64,000 nt of DNA from Saccharobesus litoralis (GTDB lineage Bacteria > Pseudomonadota > Gammaproteobacteria > Enterobacterales > Alteromonadaceae): assembly GCF_003063625.1 (NCBI RefSeq), contig NZ_CP026604.1:620001-684000 (forward strand), read 5' to 3'. Position numbers and translations under genes: made by a program. The notes below the pieces were generated by a model. The model was not told the DNA's origin and made no database searches. It was given only the letters and a program-made list of their open reading frames with translations. Positions within the stretch are counted from its first letter, which is position 1. Each line of letters begins with the position of its first letter. Below are positions 29,045 through 38,397 of the stretch, piece by piece.

Positions 29045-30877
29045 ATGTGTGGTATTTATGCAGCAGTAAGCACAACGTCAATCGTTAATGAGCTAATTTC
29101 AGGCTTAGACAATTTATCGTACCGCGGTTATGACTCAGCCGGTATCGCCGTCTATGATGGCGAACAAATTTCCCGCCGACGTGCACAAGGTAAATTATCT
29201 GAATTAGCGAGTTTACTATGCCGCGCCCCCGTTAGCGGTGCAATTGGTATTGCTCATACTCGTTGGGCAACGCACGGCTTACCTAACGAAACCAATGCTC
29301 ATCCACACATGACAGCCAAAGTCGCAGTTGTTCACAACGGTATTATTGAAAACTACCCTCAACTACGCAAACAACTACAAAATGACGGCTATGTATTTGA
29401 GAGTGAAACCGATAGCGAAACCATCCCACTTCTTATCACACAATATTTAGATAAGGGCGAAACACCAGAAACAGCCATGTTAAAAACCATTAGCCAACTT
29501 GAAGGTAGCTTTGCACTAGTGGCTATTTTTCAACAGAGTCCTGACGAACTGTTTGCTGCAAGACAAGGAAGTCCTTTAGTCATAGGGCAAGCCGAACAAG
29601 GTTTCTATATTTCGTCTGACGAAAATGCCTTACCGGCCGAGATCCAAGCCAGTTGTTTTTTAGAGGATGGAGACTTAGCTCGCATTACCCAACAACAACT
29701 CACTATTAGTAATTTTTCAGGTCAAACCCTACAGCGAGCCTTAATTGCTCGCCAAGGGCAAAGCTCAGAAAGCAGTAAAAACGGCTTCAAGCACTTCATG
29801 TTAAAAGAGATCCACGAGCAGCCTCAAGTATTCAAGCGCACGCTACAACACTACATTGGTGGTCATCATCAAGATGATTCACTACTGCAATTAGCGCCAA
29901 TCAGTCATTTAACCAACAACATTAGTCGCATGACTATTGTCGCTTGTGGTACATCTTACTATGCGGGCATGGTTGCCAAATATTGGATAGAGTCAATTGC
30001 GGGGGTACCGGTAGATTTAGACGTTGCTTCTGAGTATCGCTACCGTAAAACACCGGTTACCTATCAAAGCGCCGCTTTATTTATTTCACAAAGTGGTGAA
30101 ACTGCAGATACCCTAGCTGCACTGCGCCATGCTAAACAACAAGGGCAAACGTGCTTCAGCATTGTTAACGTGACCAATAGCACAATGGCCAATGAAAGCG
30201 ACGTAGTATTGCCAATATTAGCCGGTCGTGAAATCGGGGTTGCATCAACCAAAGCGTTTACTGCACAACTGGCAGCATTACTTGTGGTAACCATTCAACT
30301 TGCACGGCAAAACGGTTTAATGACCTATAAAGACGAGCACCTTTTACTGTCACAACTCGACAATATTGATGCTGTTATCGAAGGTGTACTCAGCCAAAGC
30401 CATATTATTAAAGATATCGCTAAATCAATTTGCGACTCAAGCAACGCCCTGTTTATGGGCCGAGGTATTGCCTTTCCTTTAGCGTTAGAAGGCGCCTTAA
30501 AATTAAAAGAAATCAGCTATATTCACGCCGAAGCTTACCCAGCAGGTGAATTAAAGCATGGCCCTATAGCGCTTGTAGACAAAGACATGCCCATTATCGT
30601 GGTTGCACCAAGTAACGAATTATTTAGCAAAACATTATCTAACTTACGCGAAGTAGCTTCGCGTGGTGCGCGCATCATATTACTCAGTGATAAAAACGGC
30701 TTAAACCAAGCTGAACACTTTATCGAACAAGGTTACGAGCTACCGGATATGCCTGAGTTAATGCAGCCAATCGCTTACAACATTCCTATGCAATTATTAG
30801 CCTACTACGTGGCTACCTTACGCGGAACCGATGTCGACCAACCGCGTAATTTAGCCAAATCGGTCACCGTAGAATAA
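29045..30877 (+). CDS. glmS: Glutamine-fructose-6-phosphate aminotransferase GlmS
   Basis: Makes glucosamine-6-phosphate, the first committed step to UDP-GlcNAc. The start at 29045 is set by the need for Cys1 after Met removal (MCGIYAAVS) and by a GAGGTG site; a GTG-type start nine codons earlier would block the catalytic cysteine. The N-terminal glutaminase domain has HTRWATHG and the Asn-Gly of HNGIIENY. Two SIS domains follow (CGTSYYAGM, SQSGETADT). The end DVDQPRNLAKSVTVE is, as recalled, the same in E. coli GlmS. Length 610 is normal. It heads the exopolysaccharide operon and is probably a dedicated paralog supplying amino-sugar precursor. Confidence 0.95.
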   Translation: MCGIYAAVSTTSIVNELISGLDNLSYRGYDSAGIAVYDGEQISRRRAQGKLSELASLLCRAPVSGAIGIAHTRWATHGLPNETNAHPHMTAKVAVVHNGIIENYPQLRKQLQNDGYVFESETDSETIPLLITQYLDKGETPETAMLKTISQLEGSFALVAIFQQSPDELFAARQGSPLVIGQAEQGFYISSDENALPAEIQASCFLEDGDLARITQQQLTISNFSGQTLQRALIARQGQSSESSKNGFKHFMLKEIHEQPQVFKRTLQHYIGGHHQDDSLLQLAPISHLTNNISRMTIVACGTSYYAGMVAKYWIESIAGVPVDLDVASEYRYRKTPVTYQSAALFISQSGETADTLAALRHAKQQGQTCFSIVNVTNSTMANESDVVLPILAGREIGVASTKAFTAQLAALLVVTIQLARQNGLMTYKDEHLLLSQLDNIDAVIEGVLSQSHIIKDIAKSICDSSNALFMGRGIAFPLALEGALKLKEISYIHAEAYPAGELKHGPIALVDKDMPIIVVAPSNELFSKTLSNLREVASRGARIILLSDKNGLNQAEHFIEQGYELPDMPELMQPIAYNIPMQLLAYYVATLRGTDVDQPRNLAKSVTVE

Positions 30878-30904
30878 TTGCCGCCACTCAAAGGAGCTAA
30901 CACT

Positions 30905-31615
30905 ATGACAACCTTAACTTTGCAAAAAGCAAAACGCTGGCTTAAAGCCAGCGACACCCCACTGGCACGTCATTTATTTAATGCTGCTAAAGCCTGTATC
31001 CATTTTGAGCTGCCTAATGTTCGCTGGTTTTACGGCAGCTTATTCGCGAGTCACAAGTTAGTGACTAATAGCTTGGCTGCTCTTATGCGCATAATCTATT
31101 GGACTCCTTTATTCAAAAGCCAAACGCTCACTACAGGAAAACGCTTATATCTATATGGCGGCCTACCTTTTATGAGCGGTGGCGTGCAAGTGTCATTGGG
31201 TGATGATTGTCGAGTATCAGGCCAAACCACTTTTAGTGGTCGGGTTCACGGCGAATATCCAGCACAACTGATTGTAGGCGACAACGTTGATATAGGTTGG
31301 ATGACCACAATTGCTTGCGGTCGCAAAGTCGCAATTGGCAACAACGTTCGCATCGCTGGTCGAGCATTTTTAGCAGGTTACCCCGGCCACCCAATTGATG
31401 CCCAGCAGCGCGCAGCAGGATCACCAGAAACCGAAGACCAAGTGGGCGATATTATTCTTGAAGACGATGTGTGGTTAGCAACCGGCGTATCAGTTATGGC
31501 CGGCGTTACTATAGGAAAAGGCACAATTGTTGCAGCAGGTAGTGTAGTGACCAAAAGCTTGCCTGCCAATGTATTGGCCGGCGGAGTGCCAGCAAAGGTC
31601 ATTAAGACATTGTAA
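30905..31615 (+). CDS. sypM: SypM-like left-handed beta-helix acetyltransferase
   Basis: A 236-residue acyltransferase starting at the ATG at 30905, after an AAAGGAGC site. The C-terminal half shows the hexapeptide-repeat pattern ((LIV)GxxxxV), ending IILEDDVWLATGVSVMAGVTIGKG-type coils and GGVPAKVIKTL, as in NodL/CysE/Maa transferases. The CoA-binding loop region is intact. It follows glmS by 28 bp. It probably O-acetylates the repeat unit. The V. fischeri SypM is an acetyltransferase in the same relative position. Confidence 0.8.
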   Translation: MTTLTLQKAKRWLKASDTPLARHLFNAAKACIHFELPNVRWFYGSLFASHKLVTNSLAALMRIIYWTPLFKSQTLTTGKRLYLYGGLPFMSGGVQVSLGDDCRVSGQTTFSGRVHGEYPAQLIVGDNVDIGWMTTIACGRKVAIGNNVRIAGRAFLAGYPGHPIDAQQRAAGSPETEDQVGDIILEDDVWLATGVSVMAGVTIGKGTIVAAGSVVTKSLPANVLAGGVPAKVIKTL

Positions 31616-31681
31616 CCAGTTTCATATGTTGTCTGATTTGTTGTCTCATTCGTTGTCTCATTTATAAAAAAGGGCGTTGTC

Positions 31682-32845
31682 ATGAAAAACAAAGATTTAA
31701 TTGTATTTGGCGAAGACTGGGGTGGCTTGCCCAGTAGTACACAGCACTTAATTAACATTCTGGCGCAAGATCGCAAAGTACTATGGATTAACTCGATTGG
31801 CTTACGTCAGCCACAATTATCTTTGCATGATATTAAACGAGCAACAGGTAAATTGACTCAGTTTATTAGTAATCAGATCAACCGTTTAGCTAATCAAACT
31901 CAACCGCAAGCCACTGCAAGTGAAAGCGATAATATACGGGTAATTAATCCTGCGACTATCCCTGCACCGCGTTCAAAAAACGCGCGTTTTATCGCAAAGC
32001 ACTTATTAATAAAACAAATAAAGCCTGTTGTTGAAGAAATGCAGCTCAACGAGCCTGTGTTGTGGATATCACTACCCACCGCAGTTGACGTAATAGGACA
32101 TCTCAACGAATCAGCCGTCGTCTACTATTGTGGTGATGATTTTTCTGCGCTGGCGGGCGTTGATCATTCAACCATTGCAAAACGCGAAGCTGAGTTAGTC
32201 AACAAAGCCGATTTAATCCTCACCGCCAGTCAAGCGTTAGCAAAAAAATTTCCTGCACACAAAACCAGCTGTATCGAGCATGGTGTTGATTTAAATTTAT
32301 TTAGCACGCCAGTTACTCGAGCTTCTGACTTGCCTAACGATGGCAAACCAATCGCTGGTTTTTATGGCAGCATAAACGAATGGTTAGATACAAGCTTACT
32401 TATCGACACCGCCAAGCTAATGCCAAACTGGCACTTTGTATTAATCGGTAAACACCACATAGACACAAGCGAACTAAACGCAATCAAAAATATAACGCTT
32501 TTACCGCCCAAAGCGCATCACGAGCTGCCCAGTTATAGCCAACACTGGACTGTGTCACTGTTACCTTTTGTCTTAAACGAGCAAATATCCGCCTGTAATC
32601 CGTTAAAACTCACCGAGTATTTAGCGGCTGGTAAACCCGTAATTGCCACGGCATTTAATGCCAGTTTGGCTTATACAGGCTTTGTACAAATTATCAAAAA
32701 TCCTTATGAGCTAGCCAAAGCCTTAATGGTCAGTTACGACGAACAACAACAACCTGAGTTTGCCAATTGCTTGTATCAACGTATTGCTCATAAAAGTTGG
32801 CAGCATCAAGCAAGCAAAGTCAATCAACTATTGGGGGCGATATGA
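31682..32845 (+). CDS. sypN: SypN-like glycosyltransferase (GT-B)
   Basis: A 387-residue GT-B enzyme. The N-terminal domain begins DLIVFGEDWGGLPSSTQH. The C-terminal nucleotide-sugar domain has AGFYGSINEWLDTSLL, LIGKHH and CNPLKLTEYLAAGKPVIAT, typical of GT4/GT1-like transferases. No membrane segment. The stop overlaps the next start (ATGA), showing translational coupling to the chain-length gene. The donor sugar cannot be told from sequence. Upstream, the spacer holds three near-repeats of TTGTCTSATT (31628-31665). Confidence 0.8.
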   Translation: MKNKDLIVFGEDWGGLPSSTQHLINILAQDRKVLWINSIGLRQPQLSLHDIKRATGKLTQFISNQINRLANQTQPQATASESDNIRVINPATIPAPRSKNARFIAKHLLIKQIKPVVEEMQLNEPVLWISLPTAVDVIGHLNESAVVYYCGDDFSALAGVDHSTIAKREAELVNKADLILTASQALAKKFPAHKTSCIEHGVDLNLFSTPVTRASDLPNDGKPIAGFYGSINEWLDTSLLIDTAKLMPNWHFVLIGKHHIDTSELNAIKNITLLPPKAHHELPSYSQHWTVSLLPFVLNEQISACNPLKLTEYLAAGKPVIATAFNASLAYTGFVQIIKNPYELAKALMVSYDEQQQPEFANCLYQRIAHKSWQHQASKVNQLLGAI

Positions 32846-34326
32846 AACCACTATCATATCAACTGTATTACATATTAGCGGGTGCATGGCGCCAGCGTTA
32901 TATTATTGTGATCCCCATGCTGTTTTTACCCATCATGGGTGCTTTTGTCAGTATGACAAGTGCTAAACAATATAAAGCCCATACCAGCATGTTGATCCAA
33001 GAAACCGCTAAAATGAACCCGTTCTTGGAAGACTTAGCAGTTTCGACCATGTTAAAAGATCGCATGGCAGCCCTAACCACCCTGTTACACAGTCGGCATA
33101 TCCTGCAATCTGTAGCGCTAGAGCGAGGTTTAATCGATCAGCATACAAGTGAAAGTGAACGCGATGCCATTGTAGGCTATTTATCTAGCCGTTTGACCAT
33201 GATAATGGCCGGTAAAGACCTCATAAAAATAGAATTAAAAGCCAACTCACCAGCCGGTATGAAAGAAACGCTAACCTCAGTTAGTCGGCATTTTGTTGAG
33301 CAATTATTAGCACCTGAGCGTTCATCGATTCGTGATTCGGCTTATTTTTTAGAAAAGCACCTAGAGCAGCGCCGCGTTGAGTTAGATACAGCCGAAAATG
33401 CCTTAGCTGAATTTCGTAATGAACATGCCTACGCTTTACCCGAAATGCACACTAATAATGTCAGCCGCCTCAATAGCTTGCGCCAAGACTTATCAGAGCG
33501 CGAGGCTGAATTAGCCGGCAAAAAGCGTAGTTTAGGCGGTATTAGCCAGCAACTCAGTAAAACAAATCCGGTCATTGGCCGTATCGAGCAACAGATTATT
33601 CGCATTCGAGGTGAACTCGCGTTACTCAACACTCGCTATACTGCAAAACACAGTAAAGTGGTTGCGGCTAACCGTAAATTGCGCCGATTAGAAGCTGAAC
33701 GCCAAGCCATTCTAGCGGCTACGGATGAAAGCCAAGCCAGTATTAATACCGATCAATTATGGGATATCGCCAGTAATGTTCAAATACCGGCCGGTTCGAA
33801 TCAGCAGCCATTATTGATAAGTCAATTAGAAAGCCTGCAAGCAACCCGCAGTAAAGTCGCCGGTTTAGAAGAAGAAACCAAATGGCTTAAACAAATGATA
33901 TCTCAACTCGAGCCACAGGTATCCGCCTATGGTCAACATGAGCATCAACTCAAAAAGCTAGAGCGTGATTTAAATGTTAAACGTGACCTTTATGAGGAAC
34001 TATTACAACGTTACGAAATGGCACAAGTAACAGGTTCACTCAGTAAATTTGAAGAAAATAAGCGGATCAAAGTAATCGATCGGCCTTTTACGCCATCAGC
34101 ACCTTCCAACTTACCGCTATTAATATTTGTCTTAGGCGGGTTATTTGGCGGATTGTTCTTTGGTTGTGGTTTAGCTTTAGTATTTGAACTAAGTGATACG
34201 GCTATTCGCCGAGCTGACAAACTAGAAGCGTTAACCGGCGTACCGGTATTGACCAGGCTACCTTTTACTAGCCAGCCTAGTACTAACCAGCCCTGTACTA
34301 GCCAGCCTTTTACCAGCACGCCGTAA
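32842..34326 (+). CDS. sypO: SypO-like polysaccharide chain-length regulator (Wzz/GumC)
   Basis: A 494-residue polysaccharide co-polymerase. It has an N-terminal membrane segment (about residues 22-42), a long periplasmic coiled-coil region with repeated LEAER, LDTAENALAEF and RELE patterns, and a second membrane segment (about 432-455, PLLIFVLGGLFGGLFFGCGLA). It ends with a short cytoplasmic tail LEALTGVPVLTRLP that in fused proteins leads into a tyrosine kinase. Here the tail instead becomes a short tandem low-complexity run (TSQPSTNQPCTSQPFTSTP). The separate ATPase is at 41900. Start at the ATG at 32842, coupled by ATGA. Confidence 0.85.
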   Translation: MKPLSYQLYYILAGAWRQRYIIVIPMLFLPIMGAFVSMTSAKQYKAHTSMLIQETAKMNPFLEDLAVSTMLKDRMAALTTLLHSRHILQSVALERGLIDQHTSESERDAIVGYLSSRLTMIMAGKDLIKIELKANSPAGMKETLTSVSRHFVEQLLAPERSSIRDSAYFLEKHLEQRRVELDTAENALAEFRNEHAYALPEMHTNNVSRLNSLRQDLSEREAELAGKKRSLGGISQQLSKTNPVIGRIEQQIIRIRGELALLNTRYTAKHSKVVAANRKLRRLEAERQAILAATDESQASINTDQLWDIASNVQIPAGSNQQPLLISQLESLQATRSKVAGLEEETKWLKQMISQLEPQVSAYGQHEHQLKKLERDLNVKRDLYEELLQRYEMAQVTGSLSKFEENKRIKVIDRPFTPSAPSNLPLLIFVLGGLFGGLFFGCGLALVFELSDTAIRRADKLEALTGVPVLTRLPFTSQPSTNQPCTSQPFTSTP

Positions 34327-34496
34327 AATAATTTAACAAGATTAAAATCTATCGTTAAACCTCAAAAAGCCAGCACTACACACTGGCTTTCCCTCTATTT
34401 TTTTCATCTGTGCTTTTTCACCTATCTCTTATCGGTTATTTGATTTCACTTGCTTGGTGTTTGGGCTTGTCATTCCTTACTTTTGGTATTCATATA

Positions 34497-34762
34497 TAGT
34501 CAAAGCGATCAGGTTTTAGGGGCAGCTTCCGCATCCTGCTCACGCTAAGTACTTACATCCATGTAAGCAAAGCCGTCAAAGCTACCGCGTCCTGCTCTCG
34601 CCCCTTACCAGCATCCATGCTGGCAAGCTTCGAGACCCCATGAGCATATGCTCTATTATGTGATTGGGGCTGCCTAAAAGGATTTAGGTATTAGGACGAC
34701 GCAGGAGCCAAAGTCGAGAGTAAGCGCTGACAATGAACCATAAGGCCTGAGCGAGAAGACTA
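34497..34762 (+). repeat. Dispersed MITE-like repeat, copy D (266 bp, expanded)
   Basis: Same TA-flanked ends as copies A-C, with two additional internal segments (near 34526-34625 and 34670-34720) absent from A and B. It ends 41 bp upstream of the sigma-54 promoter of the sypP-like gene. The remainder of the 537-bp gap has no gene. Confidence 0.88.
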
Positions 34763-34803
34763 TAACTCAACAAAACCATCCTTGGCATTAAAGGCGAATA
34801 AGT

Positions 34804-34819
34804 TGGCAAGTTTTTCGCA
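34804..34819 (+). promoter_or_regulatory. Sigma-54 promoter of the sypPQR unit
   Basis: TGGCAAGTTTTTCGCA keeps the GG and GC with the ten-base spacing and most flanking consensus bases. It is 45 bp upstream of the start codon. V. fischeri sypP also has a sigma-54 promoter. Confidence 0.8.
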
Positions 34820-34856
34820 ATATCCCGTATAGCTTTTGTTTTTAGCAATTACGGAG

Positions 34857-34869
34857 TTGCAATATGCAA
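34857..34869. promoter_or_regulatory. LuxO-type dyad spanning a start codon
   Basis: TTGCA-ATA-TGCAA is an exact match, with the ATG of the sypP-like gene inside it. It is downstream of the sigma-54 promoter, an unusual place for an enhancer. Coincidence cannot be excluded. Confidence 0.35.
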
Positions 34870-35991
34870 ATCACAGTTCAAGTTGTACAGCGATTAAGCC
34901 CAGGTGGAATAGAGACAATGGCGCTCGATTTAGCCAATTCACAAGCCGCTGACCAGCAGCAGGCTAACTATATTATTAGTTTAGAAGGCAACTTATCTGA
35001 ACTCATTAAAGATTGGCCTAAATTAAAACCGTATCGTCAGCAAATTATTTGCTTAAACAAACCGCAAGGCTGGTCCTACACCACAGTTAAACAGTTACAT
35101 CAATTGCTGTTATTGCTAAAAGCCAATTGTGTTCACACCCATCACATAGGCCCGCTCATTTATGGTGGCCTTGCTGCACGCTTAGCCGGTATTCGTCACT
35201 TAATTCATACCGAACACGATGCATGGCATTTGCAGAATACTAAACGTCGTTGGTTACAAAACTGCATTTTGCAAATCACGCGACCGACTTTTGTCGCCGA
35301 CTCAAACCTGGTTGCACAACAAGCTAAGCAATTACTTAATTATCAAAACATTAAAGTCATCTATAACGGTATCGACACCTCGCGTTTCACGTTTGGCGCT
35401 AAGCAAGCGGCACGTGAGCAATTTAACTTACCATCAAATGTCAGTTTAATCGGTTGTGCGGGACGCCTTGAAGCGGTTAAAGGCCAAGCAGTATTAATTG
35501 ATGCCTTAAGCCAATTGCCTGAACACATTCATTTAGCCATTGCTGGGCAAGGTTCGTGTTTAGAAAAATTACAGCAACAAACTCAACGCCTCGGTCTGAG
35601 TCAGCGTGTTCATTTTGTCGGTTTAATCGACGATATGCCGCGTTTTTATCAGTCTCTCGATGTGTTTTGTTTACCTTCATTTAACGAAGGTTTTCCATTG
35701 GCTGCACTTGAAGCCCAAGCCTGCGGTATTCCTGTTGTCATGACGAAAACCGGTGCCACTAGCGAAGCGATTTGTCCAGAGTTTAGTCAATTAGTCCCCC
35801 CTGGTGACAGTTTAGACATGGCCAAAGCATTAAACGAGCTGATCACAAGGCTAAACGACTTCAATCCAGATAGTGTCGATGCCAATACTCGGGCGCAAAT
35901 AAAAACCATTGCCGAAACGCACCGCCAGTTTGTCATGAAGTTTGCGTCTCTTAAACAAATGCTTAGCGCCTATCAAGCGTTAAAAGCCTAA
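34864..35991 (+). CDS. sypP: SypP-like GT4 glycosyltransferase
   Basis: A 375-residue GT4 family transferase. The N-terminus VQRLSPGGIETMALDLA has the acceptor-domain glycine loop. Then come HTHHIGPLIYGGLAARLAG, VIYNGIDTSRF, GCAGRLEAVKGQAVLIDAL and the donor-binding E-x7-E type motif PSFNEGFPLAALEAQACGIPVV. It is cytoplasmic or membrane peripheral. It is the first gene after a sigma-54 promoter and a MITE-like repeat, followed by the GT2 gene. It probably adds one sugar of the exopolysaccharide repeat. Confidence 0.88.
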   Translation: MQITVQVVQRLSPGGIETMALDLANSQAADQQQANYIISLEGNLSELIKDWPKLKPYRQQIICLNKPQGWSYTTVKQLHQLLLLLKANCVHTHHIGPLIYGGLAARLAGIRHLIHTEHDAWHLQNTKRRWLQNCILQITRPTFVADSNLVAQQAKQLLNYQNIKVIYNGIDTSRFTFGAKQAAREQFNLPSNVSLIGCAGRLEAVKGQAVLIDALSQLPEHIHLAIAGQGSCLEKLQQQTQRLGLSQRVHFVGLIDDMPRFYQSLDVFCLPSFNEGFPLAALEAQACGIPVVMTKTGATSEAICPEFSQLVPPGDSLDMAKALNELITRLNDFNPDSVDANTRAQIKTIAETHRQFVMKFASLKQMLSAYQALKA

Positions 35992-36022
35992 ACCACAGAG
36001 ACTATATTTGTTGAGGTTAATT

Positions 36023-37228
36023 ATGTTGCTATCTACTATCAATACATTTATTACTATCATGACAAATTTGGCCATAGCCTTGGTGCTTTATCATCACATT
36101 GGCTACCCATTATGGCTAAAGCGCCAAGGGCAAAAGTTAAAAAGTAATATTAAACGTACCGACAAACCAAGCCGAGCCTATCTAACATCTCAACAAGATA
36201 AGGATTTACCCAGTATTACGTTAATTATGCCGGCGTACAATGAACAAGCTTGTATAGCCGACAAACTGCGCAACCTTGCCTGTTTAGACTATCCAGCCAA
36301 TAAACTTAATATTGTCATTGGCTGTGACGGTTGCACCGATAATACAGTTGAAGTGATTCGCGCTGTGATGCAAGAAACCAGCGTGGCCGATCTCAATGTG
36401 CAATTAATTGAATTTAGCGAAAACCGAGGGAAAGTCGCGGTTTTAAATGAGTTAATACCAAATGCCACTGGCGAGTTAGTCGCCCTATCTGACATTTCAG
36501 CCTTGCTATCTATTGATGCACTACTAACCGCAGCGCAACAGTTTAAGCAACAAGAGATTGGCGTTTTAACCGGACATTACCAATTTTTAAACCCAGGATC
36601 TGAGGGAGAAAAACAATACTGGCAATATCAATCCAATGTCAAAGCACTTGAAGCACAACAAGGCGCGACAATAGGTGTACATGGCGCGTTTTATCTATTT
36701 CGTCGCTCTTTATTCCAACCTTTAGCACCAGACACCATTAACGACGACTTTATCTTACCCATGCAAATTGTCGAACAAGGTTTTAAAGCACAATACAGCC
36801 AACAGATAAACGCAATCGAGTTAGAAAGTGCCAAATTAGCCACAGATCATAAACGCCGTCGCCGTATTGCTGCGGGCAATATGCAACAGCTTTGGCGTTT
36901 ACGCGGATTACTGCACCCTAAGCACAAAGGCGTAGCATTTAATTTTGCATCAGGTAAAGCGCTGCGCAGCATCATGCCTTTTTTATTATTAATCAGCTTA
37001 TGCGGAAGCTTATGGCTTAGCTCGGCAAGTATTGGGTTTTTATTAGCTTTTGTCGGTCAAGCGAGTGTTTATGCTGTTGCGCTAATCACGCTATTACTCA
37101 AACCTAACCAACGCCCAAAAGTATTAGCCACTATCGCCTACATCGTCAGCGGTTATACCGGCAGTTTAATCGGCGCTTGTCGCTATTTAATCGGCCTTGA
37201 AAAGGGTCGTTGGCACAAAATTAGCTAA
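36023..37228 (+). CDS. sypQ: SypQ-like membrane GT2 glycosyltransferase
   Basis: A 401-residue processive-type GT2 enzyme. It starts at the ATG at 36023 with a GAGG site; a TTG five codons earlier is possible. There is one N-terminal membrane segment. The catalytic domain has LIMPAYNEQACI, GCDGCTDNT (nucleotide Asp), ALSDISALL (DxD position), and INDDFILP with the ED-type base followed by a KRRRRIAAGN (Q/RxxRW-like) motif. Two or three C-terminal membrane helices follow. It could be a polymerising synthase or an inner-membrane transferase. In V. fischeri SypQ is the corresponding GT2. Confidence 0.88.
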   Translation: MLLSTINTFITIMTNLAIALVLYHHIGYPLWLKRQGQKLKSNIKRTDKPSRAYLTSQQDKDLPSITLIMPAYNEQACIADKLRNLACLDYPANKLNIVIGCDGCTDNTVEVIRAVMQETSVADLNVQLIEFSENRGKVAVLNELIPNATGELVALSDISALLSIDALLTAAQQFKQQEIGVLTGHYQFLNPGSEGEKQYWQYQSNVKALEAQQGATIGVHGAFYLFRRSLFQPLAPDTINDDFILPMQIVEQGFKAQYSQQINAIELESAKLATDHKRRRRIAAGNMQQLWRLRGLLHPKHKGVAFNFASGKALRSIMPFLLLISLCGSLWLSSASIGFLLAFVGQASVYAVALITLLLKPNQRPKVLATIAYIVSGYTGSLIGACRYLIGLEKGRWHKIS

Positions 37229-37295
37229 GGTCTTTGTTACCTAGTGGCTTTATAGGCCCGCGCTTTAAACAAGATATTATATTTGCAAAACGGCT

Positions 37296-37308
37296 ATGCA
37301 ATTTGCAA
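37296..37308. promoter_or_regulatory. LuxO-like dyad before the sypR-like gene
   Basis: ATGCA-ATT-TGCAA, one mismatch. A half-site TTTGCAAAAC lies 14 bp upstream of it. It is only 30 bp before the start codon and no sigma-54 match accompanies it. Confidence 0.3.
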
Positions 37309-37338
37309 AACGAATTTAAAATTACCCGAGGCTAACTT

Positions 37339-38100
37339 ATGAACAGCAAAATTTATTTCAAAACTAATACAAGAGCCAATTCAAGTACCAATACCGTAAC
37401 TAATACCCGCAAGTCGAGTACTCAGGCTAGCCTAAACCAGAGTACCAACGTGCAATCGAACTACGATTTTAGTGCCATCGACCCACTGACAAAAAACTGT
37501 AAAAGAAGCTTTGATATTGCCGTGGCCCTATTGGCATTAATCATTACTTTACCCTTATTTCCTCTAATTGCACTGGCAATCGCGTTAGAATCCAAAGGCG
37601 ATATTTTCTTTAAACAAATGCGCATTGGTTTAGCAACGCCTCAGTTTACTCATATTTTTTATATGATTAAATTTCGCACTATGCGCCAAGATGCAGAAAA
37701 AGCTTCGGGAGCCGTTTGGGCAGGAAAAAATGACCCTAGGATCACTCGGGTTGGTAAGTTTTTACGTAAAACACGGTTAGACGAACTACCGCAACTGTTT
37801 AATGTTTTACGAGGCGATATGTCGCTTATTGGCCCTCGTCCCGAGCGCCCTGGTTTTTATCAAAAATTAGAAAGTAATATTCCTTATTTCGCCGAGCGTA
37901 CTTTTAACGTGATGCCTGGCATAACCGGCCTCGCGCAAGTCAACCAAGGCTACGACACTTGTTTAGACGATGTACGCCGCAAAGTTGGTTTTGACCACAG
38001 CTATGCAATGGCGTTAACTCGACCATTAGACTGGTTACGCATGGATTGCTGGATAGCACTGAGTACCGTTAAAGTTATGATTTTAGGCCGTGGTCAATAG
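37339..38100 (+). CDS. sypR: SypR-like undecaprenyl-phosphate sugar transferase
   Basis: Initiating phosphoglycosyl transferase of the monotopic WcaJ/PglC type, 253 residues. It has a low-complexity Asn/Thr/Ser-rich N-terminus (residues 1-45), a re-entrant hydrophobic segment [20 protein letters not shown], then [13 protein letters not shown], the Asp-Glu catalytic pair in [28 protein letters not shown], and PGITGLAQV. It has only the catalytic module, without the four-helix WcaJ N-terminus. It attaches the first sugar phosphate to undecaprenyl phosphate at the inner membrane. Confidence 0.92.
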   Translation: MNSKIYFKTNTRANSSTNTVTNTRKSSTQASLNQSTNVQSNYDFSAIDPLTKNCKRSFDIAVALLALIITLPLFPLIALAIALESKGDIFFKQMRIGLATPQFTHIFYMIKFRTMRQDAEKASGAVWAGKNDPRITRVGKFLRKTRLDELPQLFNVLRGDMSLIGPRPERPGFYQKLESNIPYFAERTFNVMPGITGLAQVNQGYDTCLDDVRRKVGFDHSYAMALTRPLDWLRMDCWIALSTVKVMILGRGQ

Positions 38101-38309
38101 GCGTTTATTTACACCTAACTGATCTATGTTTTGCATATTATGGATGTTTTAGAGTTTGCAGCTGGCCGTTGAGTGCGGCTAAGCTTTGCAGGCTCACAAG
38201 CATGAATGCTCATCTACAAAGTTACTTAACACTGTTTCTTAAACCATCTTTCCTATACCTAACCTATTACGTGAGCGTTGCAATATAAAAAGCATCGTTT
38301 AGCGGTTGT

Positions 38310-38322
38310 TTGCAAATTGCGA
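38310..38322. promoter_or_regulatory. LuxO/SypG-like enhancer dyad upstream of sypA
   Basis: TTGCA-AAT-TGCGA, one mismatch, centred 83 bp upstream of the GG of the sigma-54 promoter at 38398. This is the same geometry as at glmS. It lies in the 395-bp gap between the sypR- and sypA-like genes, which has no gene. Confidence 0.6.
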
Positions 38323-38397
38323 AAAAGCAAATAAAAAAACCTATCACCCTCTTCAGCAAAACACATAACCCATTGTAATACATAGTAATTTTAAAAT

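Noticed and set aside
38161-38230. Possible further MITE copy in the sypR-sypA gap
   Set aside because: It shares only short words (GCTTTG, CATGAATGCTCAT) with the family and has neither terminal repeat.
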